Shown: positions 44,747 to 53,707, counted from the stretch's first letter. The stretch is 64,000 bases of DNA from an uncultured Bacteroides sp. (GCA_944322285.1 CALUOR010000014.1:17073-81072); one strand, 5' to 3'. Made by a program: numbers and translations. The notes: generated from the sequence alone by a model not told the origin.

Positions 44747-44820
44747 TTTCTATTTAACCTCATCCGATTTTCTAATTAGGATTATTCAGTTGTAAAAGCA
44801 AGTATCCGAAAATATTTAAA

Positions 44821-44836
44821 CTTACTTATAAGTAAG
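44821..44836. promoter_or_regulatory. Perfect 16-bp palindrome CTTACTTATAAGTAAG
   Basis: A perfect dyad in AT-rich sequence upstream of the truncated helical-repeat gene. It resembles an operator for a dimeric repressor (for example of the TetR kind), but no such gene is adjacent. Confidence 0.4.
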
Positions 44837-44958
44837 TGTACAAAATTAAATGAGATTTTGCTACTCAATGATAAGTTCGTTTGTCAAACTATCGGAGAAT
44901 ATGTGGTACAAAAGGAGAATTTTTGTGCAAATCAGGCTTCTTCCACGCAAAATTGGAG

Positions 44959-45273
44959 TAATTTTGCAACAACTAAATCATTTCTCCGCCTGCCACGCCG
45001 GGCATTCCGATCCAGCAACATCCGGACTGGACAGCGTGTACACCGCCGAATATATACAGAAAATCGCCTTTGACGAACCGGAGAAAGCCCTTGCCCTGCT
45101 CGACACGGCAGAGGCAAAGAAATTGCTCACTCCTTTCGACATCAGCGACCTGCGTTGCCTGGTCTACCACAACGGCCTGTCGCACTACAAGACCGCCTAC
45201 ACCCATGCGCTCAAAGCCTACAACGACCCGGAAGCCCGCAAGAACCCTGAAAAGTTCCTGTCGCTGGTACCAT
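44959..45273 (+). pseudogene. Truncated helical-repeat (TPR-like) lipoprotein gene with intact promoter
   Basis: A -7 box TAATTTTG (44959-44966) is followed within about 20 bp by the middle of a coding frame: FSACHAGHSDPA, then SVYTAEYIQKIAFDEPEKAL and HYKTAYTHALKAYNDPEARK, helical-pair sequence as in TPR sensor proteins. There is no plausible start codon after the promoter; upstream in-frame ATGs precede the promoter. The frame is broken near 45273 (ends ...FLSLVP). Both ends are lost. FSACH may be the lipobox of the original. Family assignment weak. Confidence 0.55.
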
Positions 45274-45340
45274 GACGCTGGGCATGAGCGTTGACCTGGC
45301 CGAGCTTGGATCGTTCTTTGGCCGGGCTGCATCTTTTTGT

Positions 45341-45421
45341 CTAAGAGAGCGTAGTCGAAGGGTCTCATGTAGTGCTACGTGAGATGTTTCGACTCCGCTT
45401 TGCTCCGCTCAAAATGACAAA
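45341..45421. repeat. Palindromic element (GTCGAAGGGTCTC ... GAGATGTTTCGAC)
   Basis: A hairpin-forming intergenic element: GTCGAAGGGTCTCATGTAG faces CTACGTGAGATGTTTCGAC, with outer GAGCGTAG/CCGCTC arms and an AAAATGACA end. It belongs to the same broad type as the inner element at 63196-63258 (TGAGC-aAGCGAAG arms). Confidence 0.7.
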
Positions 45422-45460
45422 ATGATAGAGATTTTACATTCAACCTAACGAATGCGCCCG

Positions 45461-47098
45461 TCAATCCATCGTATTCTGATACACAGCTTTCAGCACCTCT
45501 TTCACATCATTCACCACTCCCATCGGCACATTTGCCTCTTTCACACGCAAGGACACGGTCATGTCCCGCTTACCCGCACGGAAAGCTTCGGCCTCACGCC
45601 GCAGACTTTGCAAGGAAACTTCCGGCATGTCTTTCCGACTTCCATCGGAAGATAATAAGATGACTTCCACAGGGAGAAGCGCAAGCGAGTCCACCGCTGC
45701 CACATTCTTCACATATTTACGTGGAGTCATCACATTGACCAATACCGGAATGCGAGCATCCACCTCCCGATGAAGTTCGTCATACACATCCTTTACAGCC
45801 TCCAAACAAGCGCGCAAGGTTTCCGCAGAGGTGCCCCGGTCATAACGGAATTGAACTATCGGGCGGAAAGCTTGCCCCTTCTGACGTTTCTCCAAATAAT
45901 CCCGGCGCAGAAGTCCGGACAAATTCTCACGCACAAAATCCGTACGCAGGCTTAAATCATCCGCTTTCGGTCCCATGACATCGTCCACCATGACCTGATT
46001 TTGGAAATTAATGAAAAGCTCATAGGTGCCTCCCTCTGTAAGCGGGTCGGAAGGTCCCCCACCCTCTGCATACTTTTGAGCAAAATAATGCTCCAACCAT
46101 TCACGCCTGTCTCCTGCTATGGAGTCTTGACGTTCCATCACTTGCGGTTTTTCCAAAACGGAAGCCGCCATTCTCACTTCGGGACGCGCAAACGCATAGA
46201 GCGTACCCGCCGCCACCGGCACGAAAAGCAAGAGCTTCAAGCGTGCCAGCCTACCGGTTCTTTTCTTTAACATCATATTGATACGTTTTTTAAGTTTGCT
46301 CTGACCGAACCCGCTGGCCATAGAGTAGAGCCTTGTGCCAACGGTCCGTTCAACAAGCAATAGTTGATATTGAGTAGCATCGATGCCATGAGAAAGTACA
46401 CCCCAATCCGCCTCATATTCGTGAACGGCACGCAATTCACGCATCAGCATCCATACGGCAGGATTGAACCAATGAAGCGCCACGACAAGCTCCATCCACA
46501 CCAAGTCCCATGTATGAAAATAGCGTACATGCATCCGTTCGTGAAGCAAAACGATATCCCGATGAAGCTCATAATCCTCCTGGGAAAGCACAATGGTGCG
46601 CCCCCAGCTAAACGAAACGTTCTTCTGCGGGCAAACTACCAATCTGAATCCCTCACATTTACGAACCGGACACTTCCGGAGCAACCTCCATATCCGTCCC
46701 AAAGCACACAAGAAGAATGCCAACGAAAACGCCAGCCCGCAAAGATAGAGTGCCATTACAATAGTCATCCACTTTTCCCCGCAAAGCCATGCTTTTTGCA
46801 AAGGAAAGGCAGGCACTTTGCGGAACATTGTCTCCGCCTCTCCACTCTGCTCGATTTCCGTGCGTGCAGGCTTCTCCGTCAACCAAGTTTCCATTGCCGC
46901 CACAGGACGTTGCCAGTTTCCGCTTTGCTCAATCTCAACATGTATGCCGGACAACAGCAGACAAAGCAACGTTCCGGCAAGCAACAAAATACGATTCGCA
47001 CGGAACGAAGTGTCGCTCCGGAAACAAAGCCTGTACACTGCATAGAGCACGGTCAGACAAAGCGTAGACTTAAACAAGTAAAACAAAAACGCGCCCAT
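45461..47098 (-). CDS. M56-family metallopeptidase sensor (BlaR1/MecR1-like)
   Basis: A 545-residue membrane protein. TMs at about 5-22, 34-52 and 110-133 and one near 295; zinc motif HERMH (His186, Glu187, His190) in a cytoplasmic loop, with the downstream E-x-x-A-D (EYEADWGV). The periplasmic C-terminal part carries an ExbD-like domain instead of a penicillin-binding sensor, so it need not sense beta-lactams. Start placed at 47098 (MGAFLFYLFK) because the longer frame to 47128 would overlap BlaI by 23 bp. Forms a pair with the BlaI-like gene. Confidence 0.9.
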   Translation of the reverse strand: MGAFLFYLFKSTLCLTVLYAVYRLCFRSDTSFRANRILLLAGTLLCLLLSGIHVEIEQSGNWQRPVAAMETWLTEKPARTEIEQSGEAETMFRKVPAFPLQKAWLCGEKWMTIVMALYLCGLAFSLAFFLCALGRIWRLLRKCPVRKCEGFRLVVCPQKNVSFSWGRTIVLSQEDYELHRDIVLLHERMHVRYFHTWDLVWMELVVALHWFNPAVWMLMRELRAVHEYEADWGVLSHGIDATQYQLLLVERTVGTRLYSMASGFGQSKLKKRINMMLKKRTGRLARLKLLLFVPVAAGTLYAFARPEVRMAASVLEKPQVMERQDSIAGDRREWLEHYFAQKYAEGGGPSDPLTEGGTYELFINFQNQVMVDDVMGPKADDLSLRTDFVRENLSGLLRRDYLEKRQKGQAFRPIVQFRYDRGTSAETLRACLEAVKDVYDELHREVDARIPVLVNVMTPRKYVKNVAAVDSLALLPVEVILLSSDGSRKDMPEVSLQSLRREAEAFRAGKRDMTVSLRVKEANVPMGVVNDVKEVLKAVYQNTMD

Positions 47099-47105
47099 TG
47101 CTTTT

Positions 47106-47471
47106 TCACGCTTTACGTTTGTCCTCAATACGTGCGATTAACGCCTTCAATTCGTCCAGCGACATATCATTTTCTTCCACAAATGTAGACACTACGTTGA
47201 GAAACGAATTATCATAATAACGGGACACCACATTGCGCAAGGCCGAACGCTTATACGCATCGGCCGAGACCAGAGGATAATACTGATACGTATTCCCGTA
47301 CGCACGATATCCTACAAAACCCTTCTCCTCCAGCCCACGAACCAACGTAGAGACGGTGTTATAATGCGGCTTCGGGTCGGCATAGAATGCCAATAAGTCA
47401 CGGACGAACATCGGGCCATGCTCCCAAAACATCCGCATGATTTCTTCTTCCTTAGCAGTCAATCTTTTCAT
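47106..47471 (-). CDS. BlaI/MecI-family repressor
   Basis: A 121-residue winged-helix repressor (LTAKEEEIMRMFWEHGPMFV, then HYNTVSTLVRGLEEKGFV). The C-terminal helices dimerise. The M56 peptidase downstream would cleave it to relieve repression. On the minus strand a -7 box TAACTTTG lies at 47503-47510 and an inverted repeat CTAC-N8-GTAG at 47554-47569, a candidate operator for autoregulation. The start codon follows a ~30-nt leader. Confidence 0.93.
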   Translation of the reverse strand: MKRLTAKEEEIMRMFWEHGPMFVRDLLAFYADPKPHYNTVSTLVRGLEEKGFVGYRAYGNTYQYYPLVSADAYKRSALRNVVSRYYDNSFLNVVSTFVEENDMSLDELKALIARIEDKRKA

Positions 47472-47678
47472 AAACTTCCATCATTAAGATAAACTTACGC
47501 CGCAAAGTTATGAATTATTTCCGAACAAACAACTAATATATACAGTTATTCAACTACAAAACATAGTAGATTAACTATTTTTATCTGTAGATATAAAAAG
47601 TCAAGCAAAAGTATGATGAACGAAAAAGATTATCGGGTGAAACACTCCGAAAAGTAGGAAGTAAATCAGTTTTTTTCA

Positions 47679-47686
47679 TACCTTTG
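47679..47686 (+). promoter_or_regulatory. -7 promoter box (TACCTTTG) of the DUF5063 gene
   Basis: Perfect TAnnTTTG, 30 bp before the start codon at 47716, in the divergent gap with blaI. Confidence 0.6.
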
Positions 47687-47715
47687 CGAAGTTTTAAAAG
47701 AAGGAAAAGATACGT

Positions 47716-48294
47716 ATGAAGCAAGAAAGCCAAGTGATATTCGACCGCAATGTCGTTGAGTTTGTGACCGTAGCCGCTGAATTCTGCCGCTATCTGGAGC
47801 AGGCGGAAGGCATACGAAGAGCCGATTTTGTAGACACTGTACTGAAACTCCTGCCGTTGCTTTACCTCAAAGCGGAAATGCTTCCTCCTTGCGAAGAAAT
47901 GGGTGAAGTGGCACCGGAAAACTATGTGACGGAAGAAACTTACGAAATCATGCGGCTCAACCTGGCGGACGTGCTGGCCGAAAAGGACGACTATCTGGAC
48001 GTCTTTGTCAGCGACATGAAGTATAGCGACCAACCCGTAGCACGCTACATTTCCGAAGACTTGGCCGATATTTATCAAGACGTGAAAGACTTTGTTTTCG
48101 TCTTCCGCCTGGGCCTGAACGAAACGATGCACGACGCGCTGGCTATCTGCCAGGAAAACTTCCGCTTGTATTGGGGGCAAAAGTTGGTGAACACCTTGCG
48201 TGCCCTGCATGAAGTGAAATACACATCGGGAGCGGATGAAGATGAAGAAGAAAATAGATACGAACATGATGATAATCAAACGGACTATAGATAA
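47716..48294 (+). CDS. DUF5063 protein
   Basis: A 192-residue, all-helical acidic cytoplasmic protein (NVVEFVTVAAEFCRYLEQAE ... DLADIYQDVKDFVFVFRLG ... FRLYWGQKLVNTLRALHEV), with a charged tail. Function unknown; the gene is regularly followed by the DEDDy exonuclease gene in Bacteroidetes, and here the exonuclease start lies inside its last 60 bases, so translation is coupled. Confidence 0.85.
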   Translation: MKQESQVIFDRNVVEFVTVAAEFCRYLEQAEGIRRADFVDTVLKLLPLLYLKAEMLPPCEEMGEVAPENYVTEETYEIMRLNLADVLAEKDDYLDVFVSDMKYSDQPVARYISEDLADIYQDVKDFVFVFRLGLNETMHDALAICQENFRLYWGQKLVNTLRALHEVKYTSGADEDEEENRYEHDDNQTDYR

Positions 48295-48919
48295 AGAGAC
48301 GCTGAAGGACATGCCCAAAGCCACGTTTGAAGGACAGATACACGTGGTGCAAACTCCGCAAGAGGCTGAAAGGGCCGTATCCTACCTGCGCCAATTTCCC
48401 ATAGTGGGCATAGATAGCGAGACGCGCCCCTCGTTCAGTAAAGGTCGCGTCTACAAAGTGGCGTTGCTACAGGTTTCATCGGACGAACACTGCTTCTTGT
48501 TTCGCCTGAACATGACAGGGCTTACCTTACCCGTCATCCAACTGCTGGAAACACCGAATATAACCAAGGTGGGACTTTCCTTGCGCGATGACTTTATGAT
48601 GCTGCACAAGCGCGCCCCCTTCCAGCCCCGTGCCGTCATCGAGCTGCAAGAGTATGTACGTCCCTTCGGCATTCAGGACATGAGTTTACAAAAGATATAT
48701 GGCATCCTCTTTGGGCAGAAAATATCAAAATCGCAACGTCTGACCAACTGGGAGGCTGATACACTGACCCAACCCCAGCAACTCTATGCCGCCACCGATG
48801 CCTGGGCCTGCCTCAACATCTACCACAAACTGGAAGAGCTGAAGCGTACGGGCGACTTCAGGATAGAGACACCCACACCGGAGAAAAAAGAAACGGAGGG
48901 AAACATGCTTCATTCTTAA
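48236..48919 (+). CDS. DEDDy 3'-5' exonuclease (RNase D-like)
   Basis: A 227-residue exonuclease. Motif I VGIDSETRP (Asp60, Glu62), motif II VGLSLRDDFMML, motif III YAATDAWACLNIY, giving the DEDDy set with Tyr. No HRDC domain, unlike RNase D of E. coli. Probably trims RNA 3' ends or processes DNA. The start could also be one of the Met codons at 48266 or 48269; all overlap the preceding gene. Confidence 0.9.
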   Translation: MKMKKKIDTNMMIIKRTIDKETLKDMPKATFEGQIHVVQTPQEAERAVSYLRQFPIVGIDSETRPSFSKGRVYKVALLQVSSDEHCFLFRLNMTGLTLPVIQLLETPNITKVGLSLRDDFMMLHKRAPFQPRAVIELQEYVRPFGIQDMSLQKIYGILFGQKISKSQRLTNWEADTLTQPQQLYAATDAWACLNIYHKLEELKRTGDFRIETPTPEKKETEGNMLHS

Positions 48920-48957
48920 TTAAAAGAAATACAATTATCAAAAGACAATATATAAAT

Positions 48958-50139
48958 ATGTATAGAGTATACCTCAAACCCGGCAAAGAAGAATCATTGA
49001 AACGGTTTCACCCTTGGGTCTTCTCAGGAGCCATAGCTCGCATAGACGGCCAGCCCGAAGAAGGTGAAATAGTAGATATCTACACCTCACAAAACGAATT
49101 CATAGCCAAAGGGCATTTCCAAATAGGAAGCATTGCCGTACGCGTGCTCAGTTTCCGACAAGACGAAACCATCAACATCGATTTTTGGAAACGTAAACTC
49201 GCCATAGCCCTCGACATGCGACGCAGCATCGGCATTGCCGACCGCAAGGACAACAACACCTACCGACTGGTGCATGGCGAAGGGGACAATCTTCCCGGGC
49301 TGGTGATAGACATCTATGACCGGACCGCCGTCATGCAAGCCCACTCGGCCGGTATGCACTTGGATCGTATGGCCATAGCCGATGCTTTGAGCGAAGTGAT
49401 GGACGACCGGATAAACAATATCTATTATAAATCGGAAACCACCCTGCCCTTTAAAGCCGACCTATATCCCGAAAACGGATTCCTGCGCGGAGGAGGAACG
49501 GACAACATCGCCACGGAATATGGTTTGAAGTTTCATATCGACTGGCTGAAAGGACAAAAAACGGGTTTCTTTGTCGACCAACGAGAAAACCGTGCCCTGC
49601 TGGAGCGTTATGCCAAGGGCCGTTCGGTGCTGAACATGTTTTGCTATACGGGCGGCTTCTCGGTGTACGCCATGCGAGGCGGTGCGAAAATGGTGCATTC
49701 CGTAGACAGCTCGGCCAAAGCCATCGACCTGACCAACCAAAATATCGCCTTAAACTTCCCAGACGATACCCGCCATACGGCCTATGCAGAAGATGCTTTT
49801 AAGTACTTAGACCACATGAGCAGCTGCTATGACCTTATTATTTTAGACCCTCCGGCTTTTGCCAAGCATCGCGATGCGTTGCGCAACGCGTTGCAAGGCT
49901 ATCGTCGCCTCAATGCCAAAGCTTTCGAAAAGATACAGCCCGGAGGCATTCTCTTCACCTTCTCCTGCTCACAAGCCGTCAATAAAGACCAATTCCGCAC
50001 CGCAGTCTTTACGGCCGCTGCACAGTCAGGGCGCAATGTCCGCATCCTGCATCAACTTACCCAGCCGGCAGATCACCCTGTAAACATCTACCATCCCGAA
50101 GGTGAATACCTGAAAGGGCTGGTTTTATATGTTGAATAA
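48958..50139 (+). CDS. SAM-dependent rRNA (cytosine-C5) methyltransferase, RlmI-like
   Basis: A 393-residue enzyme with an N-terminal PUA domain (residues 1-75; RFHPWVFSGAI), an EEHUD-like middle and a C-terminal Rossmann methyltransferase: VLNMFCYTGGFSVYAMRGG (about 221-239) and the catalytic LIILDPPAFAKH (about 294-305), with FSCSQ later. RlmI methylates C1962 of 23S rRNA; the family includes RlmK/L, so the exact target is inferred. Gap of 38 bp to the exonuclease gene. Confidence 0.92.
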   Translation: MYRVYLKPGKEESLKRFHPWVFSGAIARIDGQPEEGEIVDIYTSQNEFIAKGHFQIGSIAVRVLSFRQDETINIDFWKRKLAIALDMRRSIGIADRKDNNTYRLVHGEGDNLPGLVIDIYDRTAVMQAHSAGMHLDRMAIADALSEVMDDRINNIYYKSETTLPFKADLYPENGFLRGGGTDNIATEYGLKFHIDWLKGQKTGFFVDQRENRALLERYAKGRSVLNMFCYTGGFSVYAMRGGAKMVHSVDSSAKAIDLTNQNIALNFPDDTRHTAYAEDAFKYLDHMSSCYDLIILDPPAFAKHRDALRNALQGYRRLNAKAFEKIQPGGILFTFSCSQAVNKDQFRTAVFTAAAQSGRNVRILHQLTQPADHPVNIYHPEGEYLKGLVLYVE

Positions 50140-50198
50140 GGTATTTTGAGGCTTAATAGCTAAAAAGAGTTAATACAGCGCAAAAATATGCTGAATTA

Positions 50199-50230
50199 TT
50201 ATGTTGTATAACATAAAACCTATATCTTTG
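50199..50230 (+). promoter_or_regulatory. Promoter of small RNA copy 1 with inverted repeat
   Basis: The -7 box TATCTTTG (50223-50230) is preceded by the inverted repeat TTATGTTGTATAACATAA (50199-50216), which covers the spacer/-33 region and could be an operator. Confidence 0.5.
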
Positions 50231-50234
50231 CAGC

Positions 50235-50302
50235 GTGTTTTTCATGGTATTAGATTTAAGGTTAATGAAGATTGGGTGTCTGGGATAGATACCCTTCTTT
50301 TT
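50235..50302 (+). ncRNA. Candidate small RNA, family copy 1
   Basis: Five bases after the -7 box comes GTGTTTTTCATGGTATTAGA and TTTAAGGTTAATGAAGATTG, then a terminator GGGTGTC-TGGGATA-GATACCC and a U-run ending near 50302. The first ~40 nt match copy 2 at 25385-25459, including the distance from the -7 box; the hairpins differ. No start codon with a meaningful frame. Predicted length about 68 nt. Confidence 0.65.
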
Positions 50303-50459
50303 TATGTGTACTTTTCATCCGTATTCCTCTTTTAAATTATACCTACAATCGAATTTTAGAGTGCCTAAATCCCAATGTTTCTACAATGTTACCTACATTC
50401 CGCACGATTCGTTCTCGAAAAGCTAAAGCAGTAAGTCGCTGATACCCTGTAAAATGACG

Positions 50460-50495
50460 AAAGGCAGGCAGCCGCTTTTACCGACTGTCTGCCTT
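50460..50495 (-). terminator. Candidate terminator of the tRNA-Arg gene
   Basis: AAGGCAGGCAG and CTGTCTGCCTT form an 11-bp stem with a short loop, directly downstream of the tRNA on the minus strand. The following U-run is weak. Confidence 0.5.
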
Positions 50496-50501
50496 ATGTG
50501 G

Positions 50502-50575
<74 letters not shown>

Positions 50576-50772
50576 TGCCTTAATTGCGGTGCAAAAGTAG
50601 TGTTTTTTTGTTTATGCTGCAAATATTCTACTTGAAAACTTCCGATAAAAGCAAAATTTACTTGCCTAATATCTGAAAACCAACGTGCTGTAAGTGGATA
50701 AAATAACCTATGTCACAAAGATGTAGCCTTTTAGTAGGTGCAATGACCCAAATGCGGACATGCTCCTTTCCT
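50576..50772. other. Intergenic region between tRNA-Arg and the TamA-like gene
   Basis: About 200 bp, AT-rich, holding upstream sequence of the minus-strand tRNA and the 3' flank of the TamA-like gene. A CAAAAGTA at 50592-50599 is TACTTTTG on the minus strand, a likely -7 box for the tRNA. No repeat array. Confidence 0.4.
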
Positions 50773-53082
50773 TTAGAATGGATAACCTACTGCAAAGTGA
50801 AAAGCAAAATCGCGCCCAAAGTCAGGATGAATAATAGGATAACGCTCACGCCCGCTTTCATAAACGGGATTGATAGCCTTCATACCTCCGTCAAAACGCA
50901 AAACAAAGAAATCCAAATCCAAGCGCAGGCCGATGCCATAAGCCACGGCAATTTGTTTATAGAAAGTGTTGAACTTGAACTGGCCTCCCGACTGACTCTC
51001 GTAATCGCGAAGTGTCCAGATGTTACCCGCATCTACAAAAACGGCACCACGGAATTTCCAAAACAAACGCGTGCGATACTCCACACTAGCATCAAACTTG
51101 ATATCGCCTGACTGATTGAGAAAATTTCCATCACCGGGAAAAGCACCGGGGCCTAACTCGCGCACCGACCAACCTCGCACACTATTAGCACCACCGGAGA
51201 AGTAACGTTTTTCAAAGGGAACCACACTAGCATTGCCATATGGAACGGCAATACCCGCACCAACGTGAAAAGCCAGCGAATTACGATTATCTATCACGAT
51301 GTTTTTAGCAAAGTCGATATCTCCCTTGACGTATTGGGCAAAGGGTATGTTAAGTAAGGTATATTCACCAGCTTCGTTCTTACGCATACCTGTCAACTTA
51401 GCCAAACCATAAAGTACGTTTCCTGCCGATTCTAAATTGATACGGATGGTGTAAGAGTCACCGATACCGGTATTGTTCATCAGGGCTTGGCCTGCGCTGT
51501 TGTATGTATAGCTATATCCCGTACGGACAATGAAACGATCCTCATAGTTATACTTCAAGATATAGTTTTGTTCCTGATTAAGGTAAGTATCGCGAAAACT
51601 AGGGTCTATCCATGGCATATACAGATAGTTAATGTCAAGCAAGTCAATACGATGTTGCACACGCTGGCGACGCAATCCCCAATGATAGCTCCAATTACCC
51701 GATGCAACGATGCGGGTAAACTCCGGACGCATCTGATAATTATACTGAAGACCGAACTCCGTAGTGGCGCGTATGCGGCGTTTATAATCCGAATTCAAGA
51801 AAGGAAACATGAATTGAGGGAAATTGACCGTAGCTTCCGCACCAAGCTCGGTATAATTGGCATGGTTGTATCCGCTATTCAATGGTGAAATGGCTTCGTA
51901 AGCGCCACGCAACCTAATCATAAACGTCTCAGAACCTTTGAACAAATTGCGATGCTGAAAAGAGACCGCCGCCGCCGCTCCTAAATCACCTGCTGAATTG
52001 GTACCTTCCAATTCAAACGACACCGACTGAGGTTTGTTCTTGGTCAACATAACGTAAGCATGCAGGCGTGTACTGTCGGTCGCTGAGGGGAAAAAACGTA
52101 TGTTGGTATACTTCAACGCCTGCAGACGTCCGAAACTGGAGTAAGTGTTTTGCACACTACGTTCATTAAACAGATGGCCCGGACGTATGCGCAGGTTATT
52201 CACCAGCGTACGCGGATGCAGATATAGTTTGTCCTTATAATAAATAGGAAAACCCTTGTAATGAATGGAATCATTGATTCGTATGCCCTCCAAAGTAGAA
52301 GACTGCATTACGTTAAAGTCCGTAATGAAACTTACGCTATCCACGATATATTGCCTATGAGGAGCATCTTCCAAACGGGCACCAGGTGTGGCCGCATCCA
52401 AGTGCATAGTCAAGCCTACCTTATACGTACCCCGCACGGTATCCGCAGTGTAGGTCAAAAAATCCTTGTTGAAGCGGTAATAGCCATGATTCAGCAGATT
52501 GTCAGTGACGCGTTGGCGTTCGGCGTCCAGCTGGTTGACATTAAAATACATGCCCTCATGCAGATAGGAACTTGCACTATCCTGCATCATATAAGACGCA
52601 ATCAAGCTATCGCCTATATCATAATGAAGACGATCGACCACATAAGGACGTCCGGCGGTCACCCGATAGGTCACATCTACCTTTTTCTTCCTTTTCCGCA
52701 AATCGGCCTCCACCTGCGCCCCCATAAATCCCATGTTGCGTACGGCCTTGGTCATTTCGTCACATGTGCGACGGGTCTCCTCCTCGCTATAGATAACGGG
52801 AGGGTCGCCCATCTTGCGCAGCAAGCGGTTTAGCCAACGCGTAGAATCGCGGCCGGACCAGTTATAGACGTAAAGCTGTGTCTTTATCAGGCTGAACCAC
52901 TTTGAATTAGGGTTTTGGCGTACATAAAGTGAAAGGTCCGAAGGTTTCACGGCTTTATTATCCGACTGAATATGTACATCATCCAGCAGATATTGTCCGG
53001 ACGGCACATATTTGGTAGCTGAGCACGAAGCCAGCACTCCCATCAGCAGAAGACAAAAGATATGGATAGGACCTTTATTCAT
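50773..53082 (-). CDS. BamA/TamA-like outer-membrane assembly lipoprotein
   Basis: A 769-residue protein. The signal peptide ends LMGVLASC, an acylation site, which is unusual for BamA but common in Bacteroidetes TamA-like paralogues. POTRA-like repeats at about 25-330, then an Omp85 barrel with the family loop VRGWSVRELGPGAF, and a C-terminal FAFHFAVGYPF ending in Phe. It would insert or translocate outer-membrane proteins. The frame extends to 53163, but MNKGPIHIF at 53082 gives the signal peptide and lies after a -7 box (TATATTTG, minus strand, 53107-53114). Confidence 0.9.
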   Translation of the reverse strand: MNKGPIHIFCLLLMGVLASCSATKYVPSGQYLLDDVHIQSDNKAVKPSDLSLYVRQNPNSKWFSLIKTQLYVYNWSGRDSTRWLNRLLRKMGDPPVIYSEEETRRTCDEMTKAVRNMGFMGAQVEADLRKRKKKVDVTYRVTAGRPYVVDRLHYDIGDSLIASYMMQDSASSYLHEGMYFNVNQLDAERQRVTDNLLNHGYYRFNKDFLTYTADTVRGTYKVGLTMHLDAATPGARLEDAPHRQYIVDSVSFITDFNVMQSSTLEGIRINDSIHYKGFPIYYKDKLYLHPRTLVNNLRIRPGHLFNERSVQNTYSSFGRLQALKYTNIRFFPSATDSTRLHAYVMLTKNKPQSVSFELEGTNSAGDLGAAAAVSFQHRNLFKGSETFMIRLRGAYEAISPLNSGYNHANYTELGAEATVNFPQFMFPFLNSDYKRRIRATTEFGLQYNYQMRPEFTRIVASGNWSYHWGLRRQRVQHRIDLLDINYLYMPWIDPSFRDTYLNQEQNYILKYNYEDRFIVRTGYSYTYNSAGQALMNNTGIGDSYTIRINLESAGNVLYGLAKLTGMRKNEAGEYTLLNIPFAQYVKGDIDFAKNIVIDNRNSLAFHVGAGIAVPYGNASVVPFEKRYFSGGANSVRGWSVRELGPGAFPGDGNFLNQSGDIKFDASVEYRTRLFWKFRGAVFVDAGNIWTLRDYESQSGGQFKFNTFYKQIAVAYGIGLRLDLDFFVLRFDGGMKAINPVYESGRERYPIIHPDFGRDFAFHFAVGYPF

Positions 53083-53255
53083 GACTACACGTGTAAATAG
53101 ATGGTGCAAATATAAGGATATTTTCGGGTTCGGTGAAACGATGAGCCGCTTACTTGCACACATTATCTGCCCAGAAAAGGATATGTCAAGCCGTATTCAT
53201 TATTAAAAGTAGTTAATATATAGTATTATGCAATACAAGGTACTGATATATTACA

Positions 53256-53263
53256 TATATTTG
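53256..53263 (+). promoter_or_regulatory. -7 promoter box (TATATTTG) of the PadR gene
   Basis: Perfect TAnnTTTG, 46 bp before the PadR start, in the divergent gap with the TamA-like gene. Confidence 0.6.
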
Positions 53264-53308
53264 TGTCATACAAAATAATAAAAGAAATCAATAGCTTAAA
53301 CAGAAGGT

Positions 53309-53635
53309 ATGAATGTAGACAATGTAAAATCGCAGATGCGCAAGGGGATGCTGGAGTATTGCATCATGCTTTTGCTGCACAAGGAGCCTGCATATGCTTC
53401 GGACATCATTCAGAAGCTGAAGGAAGCGAAGTTGATAGTGGTAGAAGGCACGCTCTATCCGTTATTGACCCGCCTGAAGAACGATGACCTATTGGGCTAC
53501 GAGTGGATAGAATCCACTCAAGGGCCACCGAGAAAGTATTATCGACTGACTTCGAGAGGAGAAACATTCCTACAGGAATTGGAGCAAGCCTGGCAGGAAC
53601 TGAACGAAACGGTGGAGCACATCAGGCATAACTGA
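53309..53635 (+). CDS. PadR-family transcriptional regulator
   Basis: A 108-residue winged-helix regulator (MRKGMLEYCIMLLLHKEPAY, then VVEGTLYPLLTRLKNDDLLG, wing GPPRKYYRLTSRGE). PadR proteins repress stress or envelope genes. It precedes the PspC-domain gene by 72 bp, a common pair in Bacteroidales, so PspC is the likely target. Confidence 0.93.
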   Translation: MNVDNVKSQMRKGMLEYCIMLLLHKEPAYASDIIQKLKEAKLIVVEGTLYPLLTRLKNDDLLGYEWIESTQGPPRKYYRLTSRGETFLQELEQAWQELNETVEHIRHN

Positions 53636-53649
53636 GTGCGCCGAACAAA

Positions 53650-53692
53650 ACTTCGCGTTGAATGAGACAAAGCTTCGCATTATACCAACTTA
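53650..53692. repeat. Possible two-unit 22-bp repeat
   Basis: In the gap between PadR and PspC genes, CAAAACTTCGCGTT and CAAAGCTTCGCATT have their CTTCGC cores at 53651 and 53673 (22 bp apart). Only two units, so it may be chance, but the period equals that of the clear arrays. Confidence 0.35.
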
Positions 53693-53707
53693 TAAATTCT
53701 TTAGAAA

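Noticed and set aside
43947-47471. A functional beta-lactamase/BlaR1/BlaI resistance locus
   Set aside because: The beta-lactamase lacks its catalytic core, and the BlaR1-like protein has no visible penicillin-binding domain.
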